NCBI GenBank assembly: GCA_964409685.1
Contig: CAYPEJ010000007.1
Location: 1-64,000, forward strand
Reading direction: 5' to 3'
Source of the DNA: Clostridium_AI sp964409685
GTDB taxonomy: Bacteria; Bacillota; Clostridia; Lachnospirales; Lachnospiraceae
DNA: 64,000 nt
The notes below the pieces were generated by a model. The model had not been told where the DNA came from and ran no database searches. It worked only from the letters and a program-made list of their open reading frames with translations. Below are positions 36,118 to 45,210 of the stretch, piece after piece. The first letter of the stretch is position 1. The number at the start of each line of letters is the position of its first letter. The translations under genes were made by a program, and so were the position numbers.

Positions 36118-37116
36118 CTACATTATACAATAGCGTTCTAAGTTCTGCAAAAATAAATTTTTTATTTGCTCCTGTTGCTGAATACAAGCAAGTTTTTGAA
36201 TGGTTCTTCCTGATATCCACGACTTCTTACCATTGTAATAATAATTGGTAACCTTCCAGAACTTCTCTGGATATAGCATTAAAATATATAATAGTTCCTG
36301 TTCCCCCTTATCGAGGGCATTGTGAGCAAGGTACTCATCTAAAATGATATTACATAGTTCCACATCCCAATTATTTTTCTCCATTACTTTACGAATAAAA
36401 TAATATAAATCTGAAACTTGTAAGCCTACATCTGCCTTATCAAAGTTGGTTGTAAAGATTCCATTACTAGTCACGACAATATTATGATAGGTATAGCTTC
36501 CGTGCATAATCGTGCCTTCCGATATACTTTGTTTCATGATTTCATCGAACTTCGAGTTCTTTAATAGTCTTAACGCCTCAGTTGCCTGTTCATAAAAACG
36601 GTCATATACATTTAAAAAGCGTACTTCAAATTCATTCTTCTGCTTTTTGTCTATTATGTATGTTTTCACACGTTTTAATTCCCTATTATGTTTTTCAAAT
36701 AGCCCTGGTAATACCTGGCTTTGGTTGAATGGCCTCTCCTTGGCGAAAGATACGCTTTTTAATTTCTTATGAAGAATAGCAAGATTTTTAGCTGCATTTT
36801 TCACCTGAACTGCGTCTTTTAAATTTGACTCTTCTCCTATGCACCAATCTTTTACTGTATACTTTTCACCTTGGCTATCTTCACTTATAATTTCATTATC
36901 CTGATTTGGATAATAGAGATCGATATTTTTGTAGCCTTGCTCCTTTAAAAACAATAAGATATTGTTTTCAAACTCAATTCTAGGTTTAGAATTTTTTATG
37001 GAGCGAAATAACTTTACCCCTTTATCTGTTTCCAGCAAAAGGGCCCCTCTGGCTCTATATATATTCTCAATCTTGAAATTATACTGTCGAAAGACTTCAT
37101 CATATCTATCGTCCAC
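36118..37116 (-). CDS. CotS-family kinase-like protein, altered catalytic loop
   Basis: A 332-residue APH/CotS-like protein (N-terminal lobe to ~100, VKDWCIGEESNL hinge, C-terminal lobe with HGSYTYHN). In active members the loop reads HGD and the Mg site IDFD; here they read HGS and TNFDKA, so the catalytic base is missing and it may be a pseudokinase. CotS proteins are spore coat components in Bacillus. The start is GTG with AGGAGGG 7 nt upstream. It is the first gene of the operon with the PEGA protein and the lipoprotein. Confidence 0.8.
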   Translation of the reverse strand: MDDRYDEVFRQYNFKIENIYRARGALLLETDKGVKLFRSIKNSKPRIEFENNILLFLKEQGYKNIDLYYPNQDNEIISEDSQGEKYTVKDWCIGEESNLKDAVQVKNAAKNLAILHKKLKSVSFAKERPFNQSQVLPGLFEKHNRELKRVKTYIIDKKQKNEFEVRFLNVYDRFYEQATEALRLLKNSKFDEIMKQSISEGTIMHGSYTYHNIVVTSNGIFTTNFDKADVGLQVSDLYYFIRKVMEKNNWDVELCNIILDEYLAHNALDKGEQELLYILMLYPEKFWKVTNYYYNGKKSWISGRTIQKLACIQQQEQIKNLFLQNLERYCIM

Positions 37117-37195
37117 GTTTAGCCCTCCTATTAAAAATATTACCCGTAAACCGGTGTCTATTTTTAATAGTATGACTAAGAATTGTCTTTCATTC

Positions 37196-38578
37196 CTACT
37201 TCTTGAAACTCAATGCGTAGTTTAATAAAATTTCCTTTTGGTTGCAGTCTGGATCTTCTAACACTTGATTTAACAAAAATTGTAGAACAACCCCCATTTC
37301 TTTTCCTGGCTGAATCCCTGCTTCTATCAAGTCTGTTCCATTTACTGCAAGGTCTTTTAATGTAATCGCTTGGTTCTTTTCAAATACTTCCTTTACCAGC
37401 TCTTTTGCCCCATCTAAACGTGCTATTTTTTCTTCTCTGTGATACATACTTTGAGATAATACATCAGAATACTGAACAAATAGTAATGAGAAAATTGCAT
37501 CTCTTCCTATTCTATTTAATGCACGACGAATAGACTTTAAATCATGTTCATAACGATAATCATGCCAACGAATTAAATGCGTTACTGTATCTACTGTGTA
37601 GTTATCGAACTTCAATCGTCTTAAAATGTTTCTTGCTCGATCTGCCCCTTCCACATCATGTTTATGGAAATGGTCGATTCCTTCTTCGTCTACAGTTCGC
37701 ATACATGGTTTCCCTACATCATGTAATAACAACGTCCAGCACAATGCTGAATATAATTTATGCGGATAGTGCATCTCCTTATATTCTTCGCTACATGCAA
37801 CAGTATTATGAAATGCGAGAAGAGCTTCTATACAGTGCATTCCTACATTATCCTTATGATTCGGATTGTTCTGTGGTGTGTTCATCATTTCATTAAACTC
37901 TGGCATGACATACTTTGTAATCCCTGTCTCATAAGCAATCAAGAAACGATCTGGATGCTTAGAGCAAAATAGCTTGTCTAACTCCACACGAATACGTTCT
38001 GCACTAATATTTTGAATGGTATGGGCTAATTCCGTGATCGCCTCTTTTGTATGTTCTTCAATCTCAAATCCAAGTTGTCCTGAAAAACGAACGGCACGTA
38101 ACATACGAAGGGCATCTTCTTGGAAACGCTCTTTTGGATTCCCTACACACACAATTCGCTTTTTCTCTAAATCTTCAATTCCACCAAACTCATCCACAAT
38201 CCCTGTTACATGATTATATGCCATGGCATTAATCGTAAAATCACGACGTTTTAAATCTTCTACTAAATTTGTAGTAAACTCCACGCTCTTTGGTCTTCTA
38301 CTATCTTCATACTCTCCATCAATACGATATGTGGTTACTTCAAATCCTTCTTTTTCTAACATAACCGTTACGGTTCCATGTTGTATTCCCGTATCAATTG
38401 TTCTTCGAAAAAGTTGTTTTACTTGTTGTGGTTTCGCGGAAGTTGTGATGTCCCAATCCCCTGGTACTCTACCAAGCAATACATCTCTTACGCATCCACC
38501 AACTGCATAAGCCTCAAATCCATTCTCTAATAACTGATTTAGAATGAATTCTACCTTTTCGGGTATCTCTATAAACAT
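37196..38578 (-). CDS. cca: CCA-adding tRNA nucleotidyltransferase with HD domain
   Basis: A 460-residue class II nucleotidyltransferase. It shows GGCVRDVLLGRVPGDWDITTSA (catalytic GG and DxD), RRDFTINAMAYN, and a C-terminal HD domain (LLLHDVGKP, HDVEGAD). It adds or repairs the 3' CCA of tRNA. The start MFIEIPE has AAAGGAGG upstream and overlaps the last 10 nt of the LysR gene, so it is translationally coupled. A longer frame into the LysR gene is rejected. Confidence 0.95.
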   Translation of the reverse strand: MFIEIPEKVEFILNQLLENGFEAYAVGGCVRDVLLGRVPGDWDITTSAKPQQVKQLFRRTIDTGIQHGTVTVMLEKEGFEVTTYRIDGEYEDSRRPKSVEFTTNLVEDLKRRDFTINAMAYNHVTGIVDEFGGIEDLEKKRIVCVGNPKERFQEDALRMLRAVRFSGQLGFEIEEHTKEAITELAHTIQNISAERIRVELDKLFCSKHPDRFLIAYETGITKYVMPEFNEMMNTPQNNPNHKDNVGMHCIEALLAFHNTVACSEEYKEMHYPHKLYSALCWTLLLHDVGKPCMRTVDEEGIDHFHKHDVEGADRARNILRRLKFDNYTVDTVTHLIRWHDYRYEHDLKSIRRALNRIGRDAIFSLLFVQYSDVLSQSMYHREEKIARLDGAKELVKEVFEKNQAITLKDLAVNGTDLIEAGIQPGKEMGVVLQFLLNQVLEDPDCNQKEILLNYALSFKK

Positions 38579-39465
38579 AAAATCCTCCTTTGATCCTCGC
38601 AAAATTCAAAAAAGTCCATATACTCGTCATTATAGTTGGAAAACTGTCTATATACAAATTTAAATTTCCTCTTTACATCATAATTCTTTATTTGGATAGA
38701 AACAAGACTTCCATTTAATAATTCTTCCCGAACTGAAGTTTCATATAAGAAAGAAATCCCAATATTATTTTTCACCATCTCTTTAATGACAGGAAGATTA
38801 TTAATTAAATGTACCATTTTAAAGTTATCAATACTATGATTAATTTGCAAGAGCCACTGTTCAAATTCGGAACCGCCTGTTCGATTTTCTTCCTTCAAAA
38901 TCAATGGGTATTTCATCAATTCCTCAATAGACACCTCTTGTCCTGCTAATTCAAAGTTTGGACTACACACAGGAATATATCGTTCTTCCATAAACTCAAT
39001 GGCATTAAAATCTTGTTCATCAAACGGCCCCTCAATAAAGGCAAAATCCATTTCCCCATATCGCACTTTTTCTAATAATGCTTCTGTACTATCTACCTTC
39101 ATTCGAATCAAATGATTGGGATATTCCTTTACATAAGTCGCAATGATCGGTGGCAAAATATATTCTCCAATGGTTCTCGTTGCCCCTAAGGCAATCTCCT
39201 TACTTCCTGTGTCTGTAAGCAGATGTTCTTTAAACTTCATAATATTCAACTTCAAAATTCTTGCCAAATGGTATACTTCTTCCCCCTGGCTTGTTATCGT
39301 AATCTGCTTTCCCTTTATTTCAAACAATTTTACGCCAAACCAGTCTTCCAAATATTTAATATGTTGAGATACTGCTGGCTGTGTAATATTAAGCTGTTCC
39401 GCTGCTCTCGTATAATTTCTCGTCTGACATACTGCCAAGAATGTCTCTACTCTGTAATCTAACAT
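38569..39465 (-). CDS. LysR-family transcriptional regulator
   Basis: A 298-residue regulator with an N-terminal winged helix (TRAAEQLNITQPAVSQHIKYLEDWFGVKLFE) and a periplasmic-binding-like effector domain. AAGGAG precedes the ATG. LysR regulators usually control a divergent neighbour; here the divergent side (39.5-40.2 kb) has no credible gene, although a palindrome stands in the promoter position. It is coupled to cca downstream. Confidence 0.9.
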   Translation of the reverse strand: MLDYRVETFLAVCQTRNYTRAAEQLNITQPAVSQHIKYLEDWFGVKLFEIKGKQITITSQGEEVYHLARILKLNIMKFKEHLLTDTGSKEIALGATRTIGEYILPPIIATYVKEYPNHLIRMKVDSTEALLEKVRYGEMDFAFIEGPFDEQDFNAIEFMEERYIPVCSPNFELAGQEVSIEELMKYPLILKEENRTGGSEFEQWLLQINHSIDNFKMVHLINNLPVIKEMVKNNIGISFLYETSVREELLNGSLVSIQIKNYDVKRKFKFVYRQFSNYNDEYMDFFEFCEDQRRILCL

Positions 39466-39537
39466 AAATAACTCCTTACGCTACAAAACATTGATGCAAT
39501 TATATGATTTATTCACTATATTAACCATAAATTAAAT

Positions 39538-39551
39538 TTATAGTACTATAA
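39538..39551. promoter_or_regulatory. LysR-operator-like palindrome
   Basis: TTATAGTACTATAA is a perfect 14-bp palindrome 70 nt upstream of the LysR ATG. It overlaps a plus-strand TATAAT (39547-39552), a typical place for a LysR-controlled divergent promoter. Confidence 0.5.
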
Positions 39552-39586
39552 TTATATATAATTGGATTTTATTGTAGACCCATGTT

Positions 39587-39718
39587 ATGATTGGTCTTGT
39601 CAGAAATGAGCAAATAATTAAAAGCACGGATGACTCGTTGAAAGTGATGATTCAACAGGCTTCAAACATTGTCGTGTATGTTAGTAACCCTCAATCCCTT
39701 CTTCCCAACTTATTATAA
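39587..39718 (+). CDS. 43-codon ORF, doubtful
   Basis: ATG opens a 43-codon frame with protein-like composition (ending ASNIVVYVSNPQSLLPNLL) just downstream of the LysR-type palindrome. It has no SD and matches no family I know. It may be the eroded 5' end of the gene once controlled by the LysR protein, or chance. Confidence 0.2.
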   Translation: MIGLVRNEQIIKSTDDSLKVMIQQASNIVVYVSNPQSLLPNLL

Positions 39719-40145
39719 CTCTAACATATGAATGGATTGAAGCAAGTTAGAAGATGCTTTGCATGATAGAACAATGAAAAGCTATTTCTGCCACCATAAC
39801 TAATAAAGTGCAAACTAAGACACTAATATCTTAGTAACCAATTCTTATTAAAAATAAGTACAAACTCGGAAAGGTACGAATTTTTCTAATAGAATATTTC
39901 TAATAGTATTTTTCAAATACGCACTACGTTATTCTTGAATAAATTCTTTTTATTCAAACGTGATAGAGATACATTGTTCTTAATGTATTTGATTGCCATT
40001 AAAACTACATTTTGTAGAACAGAATGGCGAGCTAGTTGTCAGATTTGACTAGCTACATTCTTTTAAGTACGTAAAGTCGTACATTAAAACTTTCTAATTT
40101 TAATAATATATTTAGTAAAAAATTTGTTGTGTTTATGTGATGTGT

Positions 40146-40182
40146 AAAACCTCTACCTTGCCTGGTGGGGGTTTTATTTTTC
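40146..40182 (+). terminator. plus-strand terminator
   Basis: AAAACCTC...GGGGTTTT stem followed by TTTTATTTTT. No coding gene lies upstream on this strand. Confidence 0.7.
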
Positions 40183-40207
40183 CATAAATACTTACATATA
40201 TTATTTT

Positions 40208-40241
40208 AGGGTTCCACTCTTATGAAATGGAACCCTTTTTT
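40208..40241 (+). terminator. second plus-strand terminator
   Basis: GGGTTCCA/TGGAACCC stem followed by six T on the plus strand. On the minus strand the T-run is poor, so it is not obviously the proS terminator. Confidence 0.75.
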
Positions 40242-40303
40242 ATTATCGAACTATTTTTCTAGCCATTTTCAATATGCAATGTTATCCACAATTCAATCGA
40301 AGA

Positions 40304-41740
40304 TTAGTATGCTTTTCCCCAGTAAACCATAGTTTTTGCTGGCTTTCCACAACATACACATGTATCAGCTAATTTTTCTTGTTCGAAAGGCATACAACGA
40401 GATGTTGCTGTTGTATCTTCCTTAATCTTCATTTCACAATCTAATTCTCCACACCACATAGCTTTTACGAAACCTGGTTTGTTTGCAACTATATCTTTGA
40501 ACTCATCGTAAGTGCGAGCTTCATGTGTATGAGCATCTCTGTGAGCTCTTGCACGTTCTAACATCTCTGTTTGCATTGTATCAAGGATTTCTTGTAATTT
40601 GCTATCTAATTCATCTAAAGATACCACAATCTTTTCTCTTGTATCACGACGAACAACAACAGCTTGATTTGCTTCGATATCTTTTGGTCCGATTTCGATA
40701 CGAACTGGAATACCACGCATTTCTTGTTCGCTGAATTTCCATCCTGGGCTCTTATCAGAATCATCTAATTTTACTCTGAAGTTGCTTACTAATTTATCCT
40801 GTAATTCACGCGCTTTGTCTAATACACCTTCTTTATGTTGTGCAATAGGAATGATCATGACTTGTGTTGGAGCGATTCTTGGTGGTAATACTAAACCAGA
40901 ATCATCACCGTGAACCATGATAATCGCACCGATAATACGTGTAGACATACCCCATGATGTTTGATGAGCGTATTGTAATTTGTTTTCTTTATCTGTGTAT
41001 TGGATACCGAATGCTCGTGCAAATCCATCACCAAAGTTATGACTTGTACCAGATTGAAGTGCTTTACCATCGTGCATTAATGCTTCGATTGTATAAGTGG
41101 AATGAGCACCTGCAAATTTTTCTTTATCTGTCTTTCTACCTTTAATCATTGGAATTGCTAATACATTTTCACAGAAATCTGCATATACGTTTAACATTTG
41201 AACAGTACGTTCTTCTGCTTCTTCTGCAGTAGCGTGAACTGTATGTCCTTCTTGCCATAAAAATTCCATAGAACGTAAGAAAGGTCTTGTTGTCTTTTCC
41301 CAACGAACAACGGAACACCATTGATTATAAAGTTTTGGTAGGTCTCTATAAGATTGAACAATATTGGAATATAAGTCACAGAATAATGTTTCAGATGTTG
41401 GACGTACACATAGTCTTTCTTGTAATGGCTCTAAACCACCATGTGTAACCCAAGCTACTTCTGGAGCAAAACCTTCTACGTGGTCTTTTTCTTTTTGAAG
41501 AAGACTTTCTGGAATGAACATTGGCATGTATACGTTTTCTACACCAGTTTCTTTGAATCTTTTATCTAATTCCTTTTGGATATTTTCCCAGATTGCATAG
41601 CCATTTGGACGTAAAATCATACATCCTCTTACGCTTGAGTAATCAATTAACTCCGCTTTTTTTACTACGTCTGTATACCATTGTGCGAAATCTACATCCA
41701 TAGATGTAATCGCTTCAACTAATTTCTTTTCTTTAGCCAT
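40304..41740 (-). CDS. proS: prolyl-tRNA synthetase, archaeal/eukaryotic-like type
   Basis: A 478-residue class II synthetase without the editing insertion of the long bacterial form. It shows SVRGCMILRPNGYAIWE (motif 1 region), VRPTSET and VRWEKTTRPFLRSMEFLWQEGH (motif 2), and the C-terminal Cys-rich domain (CGELDCEMK, CVCCGK) ending in a conserved Tyr, as in archaeal-type ProRS. AGGAGAT is well spaced from the ATG at 41740; the upstream frame is leader. Controlled by a Pro T-box. Confidence 0.96.
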   Translation of the reverse strand: MAKEKKLVEAITSMDVDFAQWYTDVVKKAELIDYSSVRGCMILRPNGYAIWENIQKELDKRFKETGVENVYMPMFIPESLLQKEKDHVEGFAPEVAWVTHGGLEPLQERLCVRPTSETLFCDLYSNIVQSYRDLPKLYNQWCSVVRWEKTTRPFLRSMEFLWQEGHTVHATAEEAEERTVQMLNVYADFCENVLAIPMIKGRKTDKEKFAGAHSTYTIEALMHDGKALQSGTSHNFGDGFARAFGIQYTDKENKLQYAHQTSWGMSTRIIGAIIMVHGDDSGLVLPPRIAPTQVMIIPIAQHKEGVLDKARELQDKLVSNFRVKLDDSDKSPGWKFSEQEMRGIPVRIEIGPKDIEANQAVVVRRDTREKIVVSLDELDSKLQEILDTMQTEMLERARAHRDAHTHEARTYDEFKDIVANKPGFVKAMWCGELDCEMKIKEDTTATSRCMPFEQEKLADTCVCCGKPAKTMVYWGKAY

Positions 41741-41832
41741 TGTGATATCTCCTTTCATATTAGACAAATACATGTTGATTTTATTATACGAAATGCTTAT
41801 TTTTTACGAATTCATTTAAAAAAAATGCAAAA

Positions 41833-42085
41833 AAATAAGCCTCCGTCCACAAGGGACCGAAAGACTTCGGCGGTACCACCCTAATTAACTTAAGCTTAAG
41901 TTCTCCTCAGATAGCGTTGCAACAAGTGCAAGACTACGTATCCGTTAACGCCAGACATACGCTGCATTTTCATACAGTGCTCAAAGGCAGGTTCCAAACG
42001 TTCCATATAAAAGTCTCACACCAAATAACTTTCTCTCTGAATACTTTCCGAATGTACTAGTCCTTATCATCGCAATTTCGTTATA
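41833..42085 (-). promoter_or_regulatory. T-box leader of proS, Pro specifier
   Basis: On the minus strand the T-box sequence GGGTGGTACCGCC (41869-41881) lies just before a terminator hairpin ending in TTATTTTTTT. Upstream, Stem I carries a CCT (Pro) triplet in GGAACCTGCC, the likely specifier. TGGT fits the ACCA end of tRNA-Pro. Confidence 0.92.
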
Positions 42086-42092
42086 TAAGTTC

Positions 42093-42121
42093 ATATTACA
42101 GCGGATTGGGGAGTTTGTCAA
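42093..42121 (-). promoter_or_regulatory. promoter of the proS leader
   Basis: TTGACA (42116-42121), 17-nt spacer, TAATAT (42093-42098). Confidence 0.8.
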
Positions 42122-42169
42122 GATAGTGATTTGTTTCATATCCAAAGTTCTCCCCAATGTTATCTGCCC

Positions 42170-43189
42170 CTAGGCAAGTAGAAAGAAATCCTTAATATGC
42201 ATAAATCCCATACACTCTAACTTTTCTTTTATCTCTTTTCCACGATAAAATCCTGAAATTAAAATATAATCCACATCCATTTCTTTTACTCGATCTGGAT
42301 GGATACATGTAACCCCATCTATCTCTCCCTCTTGTTCTTCCTCTACATATGCAATCAATTCTGTGTTCTTAAACACTTTCTGAATCGTATTAACTACCAA
42401 TGGTGTCAACATGCACCTTCCCCAAATCGCATACTGAAACTTTCCTTCTCCAAAACCAATTTTTCCCTTTATGTACTCCAATTTATATTCTATCATTGAT
42501 TTCATTAATACAGATAACTCACTTGATCTACTATTTTTGTATTTGTAATATGTAAAAAGCACCTCATCAATACGATCAACTTTCAATCCATGTCGAATCG
42601 TTCGAAATAGAAATTCCCCATCTTCACATTGATAATCTCTATACTCTCCCACTATATCAAACAATTCTCTTCTTACAAGAGTGGCTGCTGGATGAAATAA
42701 TTGCATCTCGTCCAAATAGGACAATAAATTGTTTCTATCAAAATCTCTATTCATTGCCTGCTGAATAAAATTTGCTTGCTCTACATCTACTTGCTCCATT
42801 CCTTCTTCACAAACGGTTTCTATCTTAACCCCAACCATATAGACATCTAGGTGTTCTTCCAAGAAATTTACCTGCTTTTCAATCTTCTCCTTATGTGCAA
42901 CGTCATCTCCATCCATAATAGCTATGTAATCGCCTGTTGATAGTTTAATTGCTTGATTTAGACTATTTACTCTTCCTTCATTTTTTCTACTTAACACAAC
43001 AATCCTATCATCTTTTTTTGCATATTCCATAATAATATCTAGCGTTCCATCTGTTGAACCATCATTAAGCGCAATGATTTCCATATTTTCATATGTCTGG
43101 TTCAAAATAGAATCAAATGCTCTTGCTAAATACTTTTCTTGATTATAGATTGTCATAATAATAGATACTTTTTTCCCTTTTTTCTTCAT
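42170..43189 (-). CDS. family 2 glycosyltransferase
   Basis: A 339-residue GT2 enzyme. The GT-A fold is seen in SIIMTIYNQEKYL, NDGSTDGT and MDGDDVAHKEKIEKQ (DxD-type metal site), followed by an acceptor-side region (FHPAATLVRRELFD, CEDGEFLFR). About 100 C-terminal residues (YAIWGRCMLTPLV... ILISGFYRGKEI) look like a small Rossmann-like domain. The sugar and acceptor are unknown. The ATG is preceded by AAAGGTGA; a GTG three codons earlier overlaps the SD. No other polysaccharide genes are nearby. Confidence 0.9.
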   Translation of the reverse strand: MKKKGKKVSIIMTIYNQEKYLARAFDSILNQTYENMEIIALNDGSTDGTLDIIMEYAKKDDRIVVLSRKNEGRVNSLNQAIKLSTGDYIAIMDGDDVAHKEKIEKQVNFLEEHLDVYMVGVKIETVCEEGMEQVDVEQANFIQQAMNRDFDRNNLLSYLDEMQLFHPAATLVRRELFDIVGEYRDYQCEDGEFLFRTIRHGLKVDRIDEVLFTYYKYKNSRSSELSVLMKSMIEYKLEYIKGKIGFGEGKFQYAIWGRCMLTPLVVNTIQKVFKNTELIAYVEEEQEGEIDGVTCIHPDRVKEMDVDYILISGFYRGKEIKEKLECMGFMHIKDFFLLA

Positions 43190-43372
43190 ATTAGTCACCT
43201 TTTTTTGAAATTATTTCAATATTCAACAATGAATTTTATACTTAAAGAAATAATATTTCAAGCATTCTATCTTATTCCTACAGAAGTTTTACTATTTTCC
43301 TATACTTTTTACCCCTAAATTTATTATAATATTTTCTAATACACCATTTAATAAATAAAATAGGAGGCATCT

Positions 43373-44074
43373 ATGCAACTAAATATATTATTTGAAGATA
43401 AGCATATCCTTGTCTGTGAGAAACCCGCTGGTGTTCCTACACAAAGTAAAAGTCTTACTGCAAAAGATATGGTAACTATCCTAAAAAATAAACTTGCCAA
43501 ACAAACCAATTCTAATACAGAACCATACTTAGGCTTAATCCATCGCCTTGACCAACCTGTTGGTGGTATTATGGTATTTGCCAAAACATCACAAGTAGCG
43601 AAGCATTTAAGTGCTCAAGTTCAAAATAAAACAATGAAAAAACATTATCTAGCGGTTATCACCAACGATTTATCCAATCAAGGTAGTAAACCTATTACTT
43701 TAATTGATCAACTCGTTCAAAATAAGAGAGACAATTCTTCTTCTATCGTACCGAATAAAACAAAAGACAGTAAAACCGCTGAACTTACTTATAACGTCTT
43801 ACAAGTGATTGATTATGAAGATAAAAAGCTTTCCTTAATCTCCGTAGACTTAAAAACAGGACGACACCATCAAATTCGTGTTCAAACTGCTGCACACCTT
43901 GGTGGAATCTGGGGTGATAAGAAATACAATAAGCTCTTCCAACAAAGCAAAACACGTACAAACCTCTGCTTATATGCATACCGCTTAGAATTTCTTCACC
44001 CTGTTACCAATAAAGTGATGAGTTTTCAAAATATTCCACAATATGATTTATTTAATAAATTTAATATTGAATGA
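43373..44074 (+). CDS. RluA-family pseudouridine synthase
   Basis: A 233-residue synthase with the family start ILFEDKHILVCEKPAGVPTQ and the catalytic Asp in HRLDQPVGGI, plus KTGRHHQIRVQ and the C-terminal LHPVT motif. There is no S4 domain. The rRNA or tRNA target cannot be told. AATAGGAGG lies before the ATG. It ends in a large hairpin terminator. Confidence 0.93.
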   Translation: MQLNILFEDKHILVCEKPAGVPTQSKSLTAKDMVTILKNKLAKQTNSNTEPYLGLIHRLDQPVGGIMVFAKTSQVAKHLSAQVQNKTMKKHYLAVITNDLSNQGSKPITLIDQLVQNKRDNSSSIVPNKTKDSKTAELTYNVLQVIDYEDKKLSLISVDLKTGRHHQIRVQTAAHLGGIWGDKKYNKLFQQSKTRTNLCLYAYRLEFLHPVTNKVMSFQNIPQYDLFNKFNIE

Positions 44075-44077
44075 GTT

Positions 44078-44152
44078 ATACCTCTGTTGTAAATAATAGT
44101 TGCAATGAGAAATTGCAATGTATTACATCCAATACAACAGAGGTATTTTTAT
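44078..44152 (+). terminator. compound hairpin terminator
   Basis: A 14-bp perfect outer stem (44078-44091 with 44133-44146) encloses an inner TTGCAA...TTGCAA hairpin and is followed by TTTTTAT. It lies between the pseudouridine synthase and the YtvI-like gene and would also form in a readthrough transcript. Confidence 0.8.
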
Positions 44153-44169
44153 ATGAAAGAGGTGAGAAA

Positions 44170-45210
44170 ATGGCTAAGTTATCGTACAAATCCAAATGTA
44201 TTTTATTTTTACTGCTAGTATCCATCAGTGTACTCATTGGAGTAAAATTTGTACTACCATATTTCTTACCATTTATCTTCGCCTTTTGGCTTGCGAAATA
44301 CGCTTGTCCCATTACATTTTATCTTCAGAAACGATTTCATGTTCCACGTTCCATTGGAAGTATTCTTACACTTCTTGCACTTTTATTTGTAGTAGGTGCT
44401 TCCCTTATGCTCTTTGGAGATGCCCTTTTAAAACAATTAAATCGACTATTAGATAACCTTCCAATCTATAAAGAAAATTTACTTGCCGAAGTTATGAGTG
44501 TCTGTGCATACTGCGACAGATGTTTAAAGTTTGAAACAGGAACTACTTCCGATTATGTAATGACATATATCACTTCTTTTATGGATAGTAACTCCTCTGT
44601 ATTTCCAAGCTTCACAAGACAAACGATTGCACTTATGTTTCAAACATTTCAGTTCCTCGCACAACTTGGCATCATGATTATTAGTACTCTATTAATCGTT
44701 CAAGACCGCGAGAAACTTCGTAACCTTTATCATTCTTGGTTCTTGCATGATGACATCGATGTTATCTTAAAGAAACTATCCGAAACAGGGGTTACGTATA
44801 TTAAAATGCAATGCGTGATTATAGCTGTAATTGCTGTTTTATGTACGGTTGGACTCTATTTATCCCATAGCTCCTATCCTTTACTTCTAGGAATTATCAT
44901 TGCCATATTTGATGCCCTTCCCCTCTTTGGAAGTGGCACTATCTTAGTCCCATGGGCAATTATAAAATTATTTTCACACAATATAATAGGAGCCGCCATA
45001 CTTATGTCAACCTACTTACTTTGCCAATTCACTAGACAGTTCCTTGAATCAAAGTTATTAGGTGACACATTAGGCCTTGCTCCTATCTACTTTGTTATGT
45101 CTTTATTTGTTGGGATTGATTTATTTGGATTAATTGGAGTAATCTTGGGACCATTTTCAGTCTTACTAATCAAAACAATCTACCAGATTTACAAACCAAA
45201 AGCTAATTAA
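44170..45210 (+). CDS. ytvI: YtvI-like sporulation membrane protein (AI-2E family)
   Basis: A 346-residue polytopic protein of the AI-2E/PurR-associated permease family, with a hydrophobic N-terminal pair, a hydrophilic middle (~100-200) and C-terminal membrane helices containing FDALPLFGSGTILVPWAI and the GLIGVILGPF motif. The YtvI subgroup is annotated as sporulation integral membrane protein. AAAGAGGTGAG precedes the ATG at 44170; the longer frame runs through the upstream terminator. The 3' end overlaps the convergent DUF4097 gene by 8 nt. Confidence 0.87.
   Translation: MAKLSYKSKCILFLLLVSISVLIGVKFVLPYFLPFIFAFWLAKYACPITFYLQKRFHVPRSIGSILTLLALLFVVGASLMLFGDALLKQLNRLLDNLPIYKENLLAEVMSVCAYCDRCLKFETGTTSDYVMTYITSFMDSNSSVFPSFTRQTIALMFQTFQFLAQLGIMIISTLLIVQDREKLRNLYHSWFLHDDIDVILKKLSETGVTYIKMQCVIIAVIAVLCTVGLYLSHSSYPLLLGIIIAIFDALPLFGSGTILVPWAIIKLFSHNIIGAAILMSTYLLCQFTRQFLESKLLGDTLGLAPIYFVMSLFVGIDLFGLIGVILGPFSVLLIKTIYQIYKPKAN

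Larger units (their letters stand above)
39553..40182 (+). ncRNA. candidate structured RNA locus, hairpin-rich
   Basis: About 630 nt without a credible gene holds a chain of hairpins. Among them are GTTGAA/TTCAAC, ACTAAGA/TCTTAGT, CTTATT/AATAAG, a perfect 9-bp stem (39935-39943 with 39949-39957), ATACAT/ATGTAT (39969-39988), CTACA/TGTAG (40005-40017), AGCTAGT/ACTAGCT (40030-40054) and GTACG/CGTAC (40067-40082). The tract ends at plus-strand terminators and begins at a possible plus-strand -10. A 10-bp tandem repeat (TTTCTAATAG twice) also occurs. It could be a large non-coding RNA or a decayed gene. Confidence 0.35.
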
